A stretch of 17,464 nt of DNA. It comes from Planctomycetota bacterium. GTDB lineage: Bacteria; Planctomycetota; Phycisphaerae; Sedimentisphaerales; Anaerobacaceae. Made by a program: the position numbers and the translations under genes. Location: contig JADFHU010000025.1 in assembly GCA_022567055.1 (NCBI GenBank), positions 1-17,464 of the forward strand, read 5' to 3'. Below, piece after piece: positions 1 through 7,545 of this stretch (positions are counted from its first letter, which is position 1; each line of letters starts with the position of its first letter). The notes below the pieces were generated by a model. That model did not search any database and was not told the DNA's origin. It saw nothing but the letters and a program-made list of their open reading frames with translations.

Positions 1-2
1 CC

Positions 3-2381
3 TATTCCATGGTAACAGCACTTGGCCGCGGCAGTCAGTTGGAGGCCCTGCCGACGGACATGCGGGACGACCAAATTGTCATCAGTCAGTGGCTGGCCGA
101 TGATCTCCAGGCACAGGTGGGCGACACGCTGCAACTGAGCTACTATGTTGTCGGGGAGCGGCGTGCGCTGACCGAAGAGCAAAAGGCCTTTGAGGTCTGT
201 CGCATCCTCCCCATGACACATCGGGCCATCGACCCCAACCTGATGCCTGCCTTTCCCGGCCTAGCGGGGGTAGAGAACTGCAGAGATTGGGAGCCCGGTG
301 TCGAGATCGACCTCGATAAGCTGCGGGATACCGATGAGACCTATTGGGACGACTACGAGGGCAGTCCCAAGGCCTTCCTGACACTGGAAGCCGGGCAGTC
401 GATCTGGGCCAGTCGCTACGGCAAGCTCACGGCCCTGCGTTTTGACGCCGAGCAGGTCACGCCCGAGACGCTGACCCAACAGGTCCTGGAAGGCACAGAT
501 CCGGCGGCCCTGGGGCTGTTCTTCATGCCGGTGCGGGCGCGGAGTGAGACGGCCTTGAGCCAAGGAACGGATTTTGGACCCCTTTTCCTTGGGTTGAGCA
601 TGTTCTTGATCGTTGGCGCGGTGATCCTGACCGGCTTGCTTTTCGGTTTTTCCATCGAGAGTCGCCGGCAACAAACCGGCCTTTTCTTGGCCCTGGGTCT
701 CGGCCCCAAGTTGGTCCGTTCGCTTTTTGTGAGAGAGGGATTGGTGGTCGCCCTATTGGGAACCCTGCCCGGGCTAGTGGTGGGGCTCCTCTATGCGCGG
801 CTGCTGGTCCTGGGTCTGGGCAATCTCTGGGAGGGAGCGATTGCACACGCCGCCGTCTCCTTTGCGGTGACAGCCCCGACCTGTGTGAGTGGCGCCCTAG
901 GGGGCGTCGTGGCGGCCTTCGCTGCCATGCTGGTGACATTGCGGCGACAGTTCAAGTATGAACCCCGAGCTCTGTTGGCCGGCGATGCCGTGCTGTCGGT
1001 TGCCGGGAAGGTGGGCCGGCAGTGGGTGAGCCTCGTCATCGGAGGCGTGGCCCTCTTGGCTAGCGCTGCGCTGTTGTTCGCGCCGTCGGAGAACAGTCAG
1101 GCTGCCTCCGGTCTCTTTTTCGGGGCCGGCTTCGGGCTGCTGGTCGCGGCGCTGGCCCTGTGCGCGCAGCTCCTGGGGCGACTCGCCTGGCGCTGGCATC
1201 GCCCCATGGTGACCCTCGGTGGCTTGGCGGCCCGCAACGTGTCGCGGCGGCGGGGCCGGAGCCTGGCGGCCATCGGATTGCTGGCGATCGGCATCTTCTT
1301 GGTCGTGAGCATCCGCGCCTTTCACAAGGATCCTGCGGCGGTAGACACGAGTCGCTCATCGGGCACGGGTGGCTTTCAGTGGATCGGCCAGGCAAGCCTC
1401 GGCATCCTGCACGATCTCAATACGGCAGAGGGCCGGGCCAAGTTGGGATTGGATCCCCAGGTGCTGGGGGAGACGCGCTGGGTTCCTCTGCGGGTCCACG
1501 ACGGTGACGACGCCAGTTGCCTGAATCTCAACCGCGCCCAGACGCCGCGACTCCTGGGGGTGGATGCCAACGAGTTGGCAGATCGGGGCGCCTTTCGCTT
1601 CGTCAAGACGGAGGAATGGACAGGGGAGCATCCCTGGTCTCTGCTGAACAAGGAGTTGGGGCCCGACATAGTGCCCGTTATCGGGGACGATCCCACCGTG
1701 ATGTGGGGGTTGGGCAAGAGCGTGGGCGATTCCTTGAAGTATCGTGATGAAGCAGGCAAGACTTTCAACACCCGTATCGTGGGGACGATTGAAGGCTCGG
1801 TGTTGCAGGGCAATCTGCTAATGGCCGAGCGTCATTTTGTCCAGCGTTTTCCCTCCGAGGCAGGATACCGAATGTTCTTGCTTGAGACCCCTGAGGAAGC
1901 ACAGACCGTGGTCGCCGACCACTTGTCTGAACGACTTCAGGATTCGGGTCTGGTCTTAACAAGCACCCGTGAGCGTTTAGCCATGTTCAACGAAATACAG
2001 AACACCTACCTGACCATGTTTTCGGCATTGGGAGGCCTCGGTTTGGTTCTGGGCACCGTCGGACTGGGGTTGGTGGTGATGCGGACCATGCTCGACAGAC
2101 GGGCGGAAACGGCCATGCTCTTGGCCGTGGGGCTAAGCAGAAAACAGCTCAAGCGCATGCTGGCCTTGGAACACTGGGGTCTCTTGGCCGCCGGGCTGCT
2201 CAGCGGCTGTTTGGCCGCACTGGTCGCGATCCTGCCCGCCATGAGATCCTCTTCTCAAGTTCCGTATGCCGCGCTGATCATGTGTGTCGCGGGGATCGGC
2301 TTGTCGGGGGCGATCTGGGTGTGGTTGGCAACGCACGTGGCGTTACAGGGCCCCCTGCTTGAGGGCCTCCGCAGAGAATAG
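3..2381 (+). CDS. FtsX/MacB-type ABC transporter permease, 5' end outside the window
   Basis: Membrane subunit of an ABC transporter of the FtsX/MacB/LolCE type, which use cytoplasmic ATP hydrolysis to drive periplasmic movements (lipoprotein release, export or cell-wall hydrolase control). The reading frame is open to the window edge (Tyr-Ser precede the first Met at 9), so the real start is upstream; the upstream membrane helix expected for the family is absent. Residues numbered from the Met at 9: a periplasmic domain to about 185; membrane segments near 190-215, 240-268 and 280-308; further helices near 335-360, 365-392 and 418-436; a second periplasmic region about 440-665; and C-terminal helices near 668-690, 720-740 and 750-775. 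Two FtsX signatures of the form R-x-E/Q-T-x-x-x-L-A-x-G-L (near 218 and 697) show a duplicated module. The ATPase partner is probably upstream. Six nt separate it from the next gene, so cotranscription is likely. Substrate unknown. Confidence 0.88.
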   Translation, partial: YSMVTALGRGSQLEALPTDMRDDQIVISQWLADDLQAQVGDTLQLSYYVVGERRALTEEQKAFEVCRILPMTHRAIDPNLMPAFPGLAGVENCRDWEPGVEIDLDKLRDTDETYWDDYEGSPKAFLTLEAGQSIWASRYGKLTALRFDAEQVTPETLTQQVLEGTDPAALGLFFMPVRARSETALSQGTDFGPLFLGLSMFLIVGAVILTGLLFGFSIESRRQQTGLFLALGLGPKLVRSLFVREGLVVALLGTLPGLVVGLLYARLLVLGLGNLWEGAIAHAAVSFAVTAPTCVSGALGGVVAAFAAMLVTLRRQFKYEPRALLAGDAVLSVAGKVGRQWVSLVIGGVALLASAALLFAPSENSQAASGLFFGAGFGLLVAALALCAQLLGRLAWRWHRPMVTLGGLAARNVSRRRGRSLAAIGLLAIGIFLVVSIRAFHKDPAAVDTSRSSGTGGFQWIGQASLGILHDLNTAEGRAKLGLDPQVLGETRWVPLRVHDGDDASCLNLNRAQTPRLLGVDANELADRGAFRFVKTEEWTGEHPWSLLNKELGPDIVPVIGDDPTVMWGLGKSVGDSLKYRDEAGKTFNTRIVGTIEGSVLQGNLLMAERHFVQRFPSEAGYRMFLLETPEEAQTVVADHLSERLQDSGLVLTSTRERLAMFNEIQNTYLTMFSALGGLGLVLGTVGLGLVVMRTMLDRRAETAMLLAVGLSRKQLKRMLALEHWGLLAAGLLSGCLAALVAILPAMRSSSQVPYAALIMCVAGIGLSGAIWVWLATHVALQGPLLEGLRRE

Positions 2382-2387
2382 TGATCG

Positions 2388-3746
2388 ATGAAACCTAATT
2401 GGAGCAAGATAGTGGACGAAACGAAACAGGCAGCAACCGTGTATGTCAAGGCGATGCAACGCTGGTACGCCTGCGTCGTCGCCTGTGTGATCATTGGGGC
2501 CGTCTGTGGCTGCCCCGTGACACCGGAGAGCACCGTACCCGCATACGCATCACAGGCGGAACTGGCTCAAAACTGGCATCGCTTCAGGGGCATCGGCGGT
2601 GCGGGCGTCAGCGGCCTGACCACGATCCCCACGCACTGGGATGGGGCCTCAGGGGAGGGTATCCTCTGGAAGACGGAGGTCCCGCGGAGGGGCCACAGTT
2701 CCCCTGTGGTCTGGAAGGATAAGGTCTTTCTCTCGGGTGGCACCACCGAGGGCTTGCAGGTCTACTGTTTCGACGCCGAGCAGGGCAAACTCCTGTGGAC
2801 GGGGTCCGTGCCCACCGAGGCCAAGCAACTAGAGGACCTCGAGGTGATGGAAGACACCGGCCTGGCCGCCTGCACGGTGGCCACCGATGGGGCACGCGTC
2901 TATGCGATCTTTGCCAGCGGCGATCTGATCTGCTTCGACTTGGCGGGCAAACAGCTCTGGCACCACCCATTGGGCGTTCCCGAGAGCGTCTACGGCTATG
3001 CCACCTCACTCGAGGTCTATCGCGATCGGGTCCTGGTCCAATTCGATCAGGCCTACGACGACGAGGGCAAATCTTTCATGGCGGCATACGATGGGCCGAC
3101 GGGAAAGCTCGTCTGGAAGACCAAGCGGCCGGTGTCGAACGGCTGGACGTCGCCCATCATCGCCAAGGTCGGAGAACGCGAACAGTTGATCACCGTGGGT
3201 GCGCCCCTGGTCATCGGCTACGATCCCGAGACCGGACGAGAGGTTTGGCGGGCGGAATGCGTGGAGGGTGACGTCGCGCCCTCGCCCGTCGTGGCGGAGG
3301 GCATGGTGTTCGCCATCGAGCCCTATTCGCAGATGCTGGCCATTCGCCTGGATGGTCAGGGGGATGTCACCGAGACCCATATCGCCTGGCGCAACGAAGA
3401 TGGCGGGCCTGACATCTGCAGCCCCGTCACGGCCAGTGGCCTGATCTACCTCCTGGACAGCCAGGGGGAGTTGTCCTGTTTCAAGGTGACGGATGGGAGC
3501 GAGCTGTTTCGATACGATCTGGATGAAATGTTCAACGCTTCCCCCAGTATCGTGGGGGACACACTCTACCTATTAGACGCGGAAGGCACGATGCACATGA
3601 CGGCCGTGCGTCCGGAGGCGCCGCAAGAGGTGAAGACCGCCTCTCTGGGAGAGAAGTGCTTCGCCTCGCCGGCCTTTGTGGAGGGACGGATCTATATTCG
3701 CGGGGAGAAGCATTTGTGGTGCATCGGAAAAAGCAGTAATCAGTGA
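2388..3746 (+). CDS. PQQ-like beta-propeller repeat protein, probable lipoprotein
   Basis: Exported protein built of PQQ-like (WD40/YVTN-like) blades. Recurrent strands of the type LLWTGSV, QLWHHPL, LVWKTKR and EVWRAEC each follow a G-K/R-x-hydrophobic-W turn, giving a propeller over roughly residues 55-450. The mature part opens with NWHRFRG and later GHSSPVVW, a pattern I associate with planctomycetal PQQ-like proteins. A hydrophobic stretch (about residues 28-40) ends in AVCGC, a possible weak lipobox. The Met at 2454 (residue 23) would put that stretch at a normal signal-peptide position and has AAGG a few bases upstream, so 2454 may be the true start; 2388 is the longer alternative. No catalytic residues are visible; BamB-like scaffold or a dehydrogenase-like propeller without cofactor are both possible. 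It follows the permease by 6 nt, suggesting a shared envelope role. Its last codons and stop lie in the heptamer repeat that follows. Confidence 0.85.
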   Translation: MKPNWSKIVDETKQAATVYVKAMQRWYACVVACVIIGAVCGCPVTPESTVPAYASQAELAQNWHRFRGIGGAGVSGLTTIPTHWDGASGEGILWKTEVPRRGHSSPVVWKDKVFLSGGTTEGLQVYCFDAEQGKLLWTGSVPTEAKQLEDLEVMEDTGLAACTVATDGARVYAIFASGDLICFDLAGKQLWHHPLGVPESVYGYATSLEVYRDRVLVQFDQAYDDEGKSFMAAYDGPTGKLVWKTKRPVSNGWTSPIIAKVGEREQLITVGAPLVIGYDPETGREVWRAECVEGDVAPSPVVAEGMVFAIEPYSQMLAIRLDGQGDVTETHIAWRNEDGGPDICSPVTASGLIYLLDSQGELSCFKVTDGSELFRYDLDEMFNASPSIVGDTLYLLDAEGTMHMTAVRPEAPQEVKTASLGEKCFASPAFVEGRIYIRGEKHLWCIGKSSNQ

Positions 3747-3790
3747 TCGGTAATCAGTAATCAGTAGTCGGTGGTTAGTGGTTGGTGATT
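3735..3790. repeat. Eight tandem degenerate heptamers, consensus RGTRRTY
   Basis: Eight consecutive 7-base units can be read without a gap: agtaatc, agtgatc, ggtaatc, agtaatc, agtagtc, ggtggtt, agtggtt, ggtgatt. All differences between units are transitions (A/G at positions 1, 4 and 5; C/T at position 7). The first two units contain the final codons and the TGA stop of the propeller gene. Short degenerate heptamer arrays of this kind are known as dispersed intergenic repeats in some bacterial genomes; no function is visible here. Confidence 0.85.
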
Positions 3791-3851
3791 CAGACTGGGG
3801 AAAGCGTTAATATGGGGCATGTGGATGAGGCGACCCGACGAGATAATCCCC

Positions 3852-3880
3852 TTGACGGTACCGCGCTCTCTATATACAAC
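3852..3880 (+). promoter_or_regulatory. Possible sigma70-type promoter for hflK-hflC
   Basis: TTGACG at 3852-3857 matches five of six -35 bases. Downstream candidates for the -10 box are TACAAC (3875-3880, 17-base spacer) or TATACA (3873-3878, 15-base spacer), each four of six. It lies in the gap between the propeller gene and hflK and would give a leader of about 180 bases. This is a by-eye match only. Confidence 0.35.
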
Positions 3881-3992
3881 TACTCCTATTCAGGAGGCTT
3901 TGGATAATAGCTTCGACCACTGCACACCGACCGTGAGCAAGGAGGCCGAGGTTATTTGCCTCGATCGCTCGTGAAAGATTGCGTTGTTGACT

Positions 3993-4024
3993 GCGTCTCT
4001 TTTGATTAGGAGACGTCCCTTTTA
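3993..4024 (+). terminator. Weak hairpin followed by a T run, terminator or leader structure
   Basis: CGTCTC (3994-3999) pairs with GAGACG (4010-4015), and G-U pairs extend the stem at both ends. The loop is short and the strand continues with CCCTTTT. This resembles a weak intrinsic terminator. Because it sits about 40 bases before the hflK start and after the candidate promoter, it could instead be an attenuator-like leader element, or chance. Confidence 0.25.
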
Positions 4025-4053
4025 CATTCCGTCACGCCAGACAATTAGTTTTT

Positions 4054-4057
4054 GAGG
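4054..4057 (+). promoter_or_regulatory. Ribosome binding site of hflK
   Basis: GAGG lies 8 bases before the ATG at 4066 and supports that start. Confidence 0.6.
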
Positions 4058-4065
4058 CTGATCTC

Positions 4066-5157
4066 ATGGACATCGATGAAATGTTGAGAAACATCCGGAG
4101 CGGGCAGGTTCCGCAACTGGGACCCTTATTTAAGACGCGGGCCCTGTTGATCGTGCCCGTCGTTGTGCTGCTGCTGCTGAGCGGCATGTCGACCTTCTAT
4201 CGCATCGAAGCCAGTGACGAAGGTGTGGTGCTCAGATTCGGCAAGAAATTGGCGACTGTCCCGCCGGGTCTCCACTTTAAACTGCCCTGGGGGATCGATA
4301 GGGTCTACAAGGTTCCGGTACTGCGTATTCAGACATTGGAGTTCGGTTACGAAACGGCGCAGGCAGGCCGCCAGACGCAGTACCGCCCAGCAAGTTTGGA
4401 GGATCTAGGGGTCGCCGAGATGTTGACCGGCGATCTGAACCTGGGCCATGTCGAATGGATCGTCCAGTACCGCGTGAGCGATCCAGTGCAGTATCTGTTC
4501 AGCATCGGCAGCACCGAGCCCATCGGCCGGAGGGGCCTGCCCAGCGGGTCGGAGACCGAGGTGAATCCGGCGGTGCCCGATACGATTCGCGACGTCTCCG
4601 AGGCCGTCATGCGAAAACTCGTGGGCGATTCCAGCATTGACTACGTGCTGACCATTGGGCGTGAACAGATTGCCACGGAAGCGAAGCAACTGATCCAGGG
4701 TGAACTGGACGACTTCAATGCGGGCGTGCAAATCGTCACGGTCGAACTGCAGACCACCTCACCACCCACGGCACAGGTCAAGGACGCCTTTCAAGCAGTC
4801 AACCGCGCCCGGCAGATGAAGGAAAAGGTCGTGAACGAAGCAGAGGGTGAGCGGAACAGCAAGCTCCCCGCTGCCCGCGGGGCGAGGGATAAGGCGATCG
4901 CCGAGGCCGAAGGCTACCAGAGTCGGGTCGTGCTGGAAACGACGGGAAAGGTGAACGCCTTTCTCGCCCAGTTGGCCGAATACGAGAAGGCGCCGGAAGT
5001 GACCAGGACGCGGCTGTACCTCGATGCCATGGAAGAGGTCCTCGCGGGGGTGGGCGGTACGACCATCATCGACGAGTCCGTTCGGGGCGTACTGTCTCTG
5101 TTAAACCTTGACCAGGGTGGCCCGAGGCCTGCCGTCGAGAAAGGCGTTCAACCATGA
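4066..5157 (+). CDS. hflK: HflK, SPFH-domain FtsH protease modulator
   Basis: HflK with HflC forms a large membrane-anchored cage around the AAA+ protease FtsH and modulates degradation of membrane proteins. The 363-residue protein has a short cytoplasmic N-terminus, one membrane helix at about 27-45, then the SPFH/Band 7 domain opening with EGVVLRFGK and followed by PGLHFKLPWGID. The C-terminal part carries family hallmarks: VELQTTSPP, VNRARQMKEKVVNEAEGER, and the tail APEVTRTRLYLDAMEEVL followed by a degraded LLNL segment. Length is near normal, though it lacks the long Gly/Pro-rich N-terminus of the E. coli protein. The Ala/Glu-rich helix around residues 245-300 is the family's long coiled coil. 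Its last codons overlap the hflC start by 4 bases (ATGA), the usual operon arrangement. Confidence 0.95.
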   Translation: MDIDEMLRNIRSGQVPQLGPLFKTRALLIVPVVVLLLLSGMSTFYRIEASDEGVVLRFGKKLATVPPGLHFKLPWGIDRVYKVPVLRIQTLEFGYETAQAGRQTQYRPASLEDLGVAEMLTGDLNLGHVEWIVQYRVSDPVQYLFSIGSTEPIGRRGLPSGSETEVNPAVPDTIRDVSEAVMRKLVGDSSIDYVLTIGREQIATEAKQLIQGELDDFNAGVQIVTVELQTTSPPTAQVKDAFQAVNRARQMKEKVVNEAEGERNSKLPAARGARDKAIAEAEGYQSRVVLETTGKVNAFLAQLAEYEKAPEVTRTRLYLDAMEEVLAGVGGTTIIDESVRGVLSLLNLDQGGPRPAVEKGVQP

Positions 5158-5678
5158 AGACTAGGACTTTCGCTATCACCATTGGGGTGCTCGTGATCCT
5201 CGGCATCTGCCTGTCCGCGAGTCTGTACGTAGTCGAGGAAGGCACGCAGGTCGTTGTCACGCAGTTTGGTAGACCCGTGGCTGCCTGGACAGAAGCGGGA
5301 CTTCGCTTTAAGATCCCTTTCGTCCAGGAAGTACACACCCTGGATAAACGGTTACTTCCCTGGGACGGGGCGGGGGAGGGCATAACGACGGGAGACAAAA
5401 AACGAATCGACATCGACGTCTGGGCCCGCTGGCGGATCATCGATCCCAAGACATTCTTCGAACAGGTGCGGACCGAACGGGGAGCGCAACAGATCCTGGA
5501 CAATCTAGTTGATTCGGCAGTCCGCGATGTGGTCGCAGATAATCTGCTGATTGACGTGGTGCGCAACTCGAACAAGGAACTCGAATACGAGGGTGAAGAA
5601 CTGGATCGCAGTGCGGGGGAAAGGGTTGATATGGGCGCGATGTCGTCGAGCAGAAAATCCTCGACGGAGTCGACTTGA
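5154..5678 (+). CDS. hflC: HflC N-terminal part, interrupted by a frameshift
   Basis: N-terminal two thirds of HflC, partner of HflK in the FtsH modulator complex. It has a membrane anchor at about 5-27, then an SPFH domain with YVVEEGTQVVVTQFGRPV, GLRFKIPFVQEV and the LDKRLLPWDG motif typical of HflC. It remains HflC-like to ERVDMG (to 5636). The last residues (AMSSSRKSSTEST) do not fit the family. They are an out-of-frame reading of a stretch that in the -1 frame gives GRDVVEQKILDGVDLKEYG, the expected HflC continuation. Inserting one base in the GGG at 5633-5635 would join the two frames into one full-length HflC of about 311 residues. Either the gene is truly broken or the assembly has lost a base in a G run. 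Confidence 0.9.
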   Translation: MKTRTFAITIGVLVILGICLSASLYVVEEGTQVVVTQFGRPVAAWTEAGLRFKIPFVQEVHTLDKRLLPWDGAGEGITTGDKKRIDIDVWARWRIIDPKTFFEQVRTERGAQQILDNLVDSAVRDVVADNLLIDVVRNSNKELEYEGEELDRSAGERVDMGAMSSSRKSSTEST

Positions 5679-6088
5679 AAGAATACGGGATGGAACTGAT
5701 CAAGGTACGTATCAAACGAGTCAACTATGTCGCATCGGTGCGGCAGAAGGTGTATGAACGAATGATGTCAGAACGCATGCGGATCGCACGCCGGGTTGAT
5801 TCGGAAGCTAAGCAGGAGGAGAACATCATACTCGGCCAGACGGCGAAAGAACTCGATCAGATCCAAGGCGAAATGCAACAGAAATCAGCGGAGATTCGCG
5901 GCGCGGCCGATGCGCAGGTGATCAAACTGACGGCTGAGGCCTACGGGAAATCGCCTGAGTTCTACGCATTCCTCCGGCAGTTGGAGGTCTTCAGAAATAC
6001 GCTCGGTAGCGATACGCGCTTGATCCTGGGGACCGACAATCCTCTCTTTGGGCTGCTCAAGGGCGATCTCTTGAAGGAAGCGAAGTGA
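5675..6088 (+). CDS. hflC: HflC C-terminal part, downstream of the frameshift
   Basis: C-terminal part of HflC. In frame it carries GMELIKVRIKRVNY, VRQKVYERMMSERMRIARR, a charged coiled-coil stretch, and AEAYGKSPEFYAFLRQLEVF, all conserved HflC segments. The frame can be followed upstream to 5630 (GRDVVEQKILDGVDL), so the TTG at 5675 and ATG at 5690 are artefactual starts inside one interrupted gene. The tail (about 20 residues after DNPLF) is short and ends in a Leu/Lys segment, normal for HflC. On its own this piece lacks the membrane anchor and most of the SPFH domain, so separate function is unlikely. Confidence 0.88.
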   Translation: MKEYGMELIKVRIKRVNYVASVRQKVYERMMSERMRIARRVDSEAKQEENIILGQTAKELDQIQGEMQQKSAEIRGAADAQVIKLTAEAYGKSPEFYAFLRQLEVFRNTLGSDTRLILGTDNPLFGLLKGDLLKEAK

Positions 6089-6163
6089 CGAGCGTCTGGA
6101 ATGCCGCCACGTGTCACTGCCCCTGCAAAACGCAAACTCATTTAGCCTATCTGTGAGCCTGCG

Positions 6164-6331
6164 ATGCTTTTTTTCAGGATAATGCGCTTTTTGGTGCCCA
6201 TTCTGTGCTTCTGGCTGATCATAAAGCTGCTCCGTTCCGGAAAGTCATCTGGGAGACCTCGCGGGCGAACCGGCCGAGCCGGGCGCAAATATGTCGAATC
6301 CAAGGTCTTGCCCGACGATGAGACCGACTAG
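6164..6331 (+). CDS. Possible small single-pass membrane protein (55 aa)
   Basis: An ATG at 6164 opens 55 codons: a hydrophobic segment (about residues 3-23, FLVPILCFWLIIKLL), then a very basic Arg/Gly-rich linker and an acidic end (VLPDDETD). This helix-plus-basic-linker layout resembles small membrane proteins of the PP0621-like kind, but I do not recognise a specific family. There is no good ribosome binding site. After the TAG the same frame stays open to a TGA at 6404 and again to 6545, encoding a Glu/Arg-rich stretch. So this could be the head of a longer gene broken by two stops, or chance. Confidence 0.35.
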   Translation: MLFFRIMRFLVPILCFWLIIKLLRSGKSSGRPRGRTGRAGRKYVESKVLPDDETD

Positions 6332-6768
6332 CAGTCCACCAGACAGAGGGAGGAGTGGCTGAAGCGCCCCAGGGAGAGGATCCGCAGGGAACTCGATAGG
6401 AGGTGACGCGCTCAGGAGAAGCGGCAGATTCCCAAAGATTCATCCCCTGCAGCCGTCTGTCGCGACTTTCCAATACCCAGTAAGAGACGACGCGCAACCA
6501 AAGCCAAAGATTGGAAAAAACGGCAGGTCAGCATGAAACCTTTGTGATCTCCGCCATAGAGGACCTGGGGCTATGGATTTTGAAAGCACCGCGACTCATT
6601 CGACTCAGTTACACTAACTTGAGTATATTCTCTGGATTATCCTCTCCACAACCTCTATACTACCCGACACTGAGACTGTGTTGAGGGTTTCACGGAGGAC
6701 ACCCCCCTTGAAGTAATAGTGACTGTCAGTCGACTTATTGCCGCTAAGTACTTCCCACGAATAGTCTT
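6332..6768. other. Intergenic stretch with no convincing gene
   Basis: No convincing gene was found. The plus-strand frame of the 55-codon ORF continues open, apart from the TGA at 6404-6406, to 6545. The minus-strand ORF covering 6219-6497 shows no recognisable domain and overlaps it. From about 6590 the sequence becomes A+T-richer, approaching the composition of the next two genes. No clear -35/-10 pair or Shine-Dalgarno site precedes the next gene. Confidence 0.5.
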
Positions 6769-7437
6769 ATGGCGCTACAAAAAAACGAGATTACTGACAT
6801 CTTTTCCAACCGTCATTGCAGGGAAAAGACGATTCTAACGTGGAGAGGTTTTCGTACCATAAAGCTACTCGATAAGCCGGCGGTGCTGCGCGACATATGG
6901 AATGCGATTAGCAGGGAGATTAATGAGCAGCGTGCGTTCCTGGAAGCAGAAGTCTTAAACATGCGTCAGCAAATCGAGGTTGAAAAAGAGAAAAGTGGAG
7001 CCGACCTGGTAGCCTCGGCTCCCCGATATTTCATTGAAGAACTACGAGTCCTCTGTAAAGAACTTGAGAAGGAGGTTGACGGTCAACTTGCGGTTCTTCC
7101 GGACGGCATGTCCAGTGTGCTCGAGAGAATTCGGGTAGTACTCGGACAGAATTTTGATGAGCAGCTCCAAGTAGTCGACCGCATGGAAAAAGGTTCGCTG
7201 GAGCACATGGAAAAACTTAGGCGAAGGCTAGTGCGGATGGCCAAGGACTTGCAGCTTTCTGAAGAGGAAGTGGCTCGTTTGCGTGAAGCACTGACGACAA
7301 CGCCTGATGGCGGGTTAGCCTCTGTTTACAACTCCGTACAGGGGCTCTCAACGGATGAAGTTAACTTTCAGAAAAAAACCGATCTACTAAAACGTCTTTT
7401 TGAACAGAATTTAGACATTCGCAAGAGTTCAGCCTGA
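6769..7437 (+). CDS. Coiled-coil protein of unknown function next to the MamK-like actin
   Basis: I do not recognise a family. The 222-residue product has no signal peptide or membrane helix and is highly charged. Heptad-like helices are apparent at about 40-85 (rich in Glu, Lys, Gln), 90-110 and 135-180 (ERIRVV, DRMEKG, EKLRRRLVRMAKDLQLSEEEVARLREAL), with a shorter helix near the end. It is probably cytoplasmic. The stop is 67 bases before the likely start of the actin gene, same strand, so the two are probably one transcript. A coiled-coil partner beside a bacterial actin suggests a filament-binding, nucleating or linking role. Coiled-coil mad genes near actin genes occur in magnetosome clusters of deep-branching magnetotactic bacteria, but I cannot assign it to one of them. 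Hand counts of two lines gave 40-43% G+C, well below neighbouring genes. The ATG at 6769 follows an in-frame TAA at 6745 but lacks a clear ribosome binding site. Confidence 0.75.
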   Translation: MALQKNEITDIFSNRHCREKTILTWRGFRTIKLLDKPAVLRDIWNAISREINEQRAFLEAEVLNMRQQIEVEKEKSGADLVASAPRYFIEELRVLCKELEKEVDGQLAVLPDGMSSVLERIRVVLGQNFDEQLQVVDRMEKGSLEHMEKLRRRLVRMAKDLQLSEEEVARLREALTTTPDGGLASVYNSVQGLSTDEVNFQKKTDLLKRLFEQNLDIRKSSA

Positions 7438-7460
7438 TCACTGTTCATCCTTGATAGGCA

Positions 7461-7545
7461 AGGATGCAGTATGCCAGAAGAAAACAAGAAGAAAGAAGAA
7501 AACAATGAAGACAACAGACGCAGTTTCAAACGATGCCGCTCGGGA
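7461..7545 (+). other. Alternative 5' frame of the actin gene with a better ribosome binding site
   Basis: AAGGA lies 6 bases before an ATG at 7471, a stronger initiation context than that of the in-frame ATG at 7505. The 7471 frame encodes a Glu/Lys/Asn-rich peptide (MPEENKKKEENNEDNRR...) and stops just after position 7545, overlapping the actin start in another frame. It could be a short leader peptide coupling translation into the actin gene. It could also be the true actin N-terminus separated by a one-base indel. Confidence 0.35.

Noticed and set aside
3735..3790. CRISPR array
   Set aside because: Units are 7 bases, directly adjacent, with no spacers and no cas gene.
5675..6088. Independent second SPFH-related gene
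   Set aside because: Its sequence joins the HflC N-terminal part in a single alignment once one base is inserted at 5633-5635, so it is a fragment.
6219..6497. Minus-strand 92-codon ORF across the gap after hflC
   Set aside because: No domain or signal, no ribosome binding site, and composition typical of an open frame opposite G+C-rich sequence.
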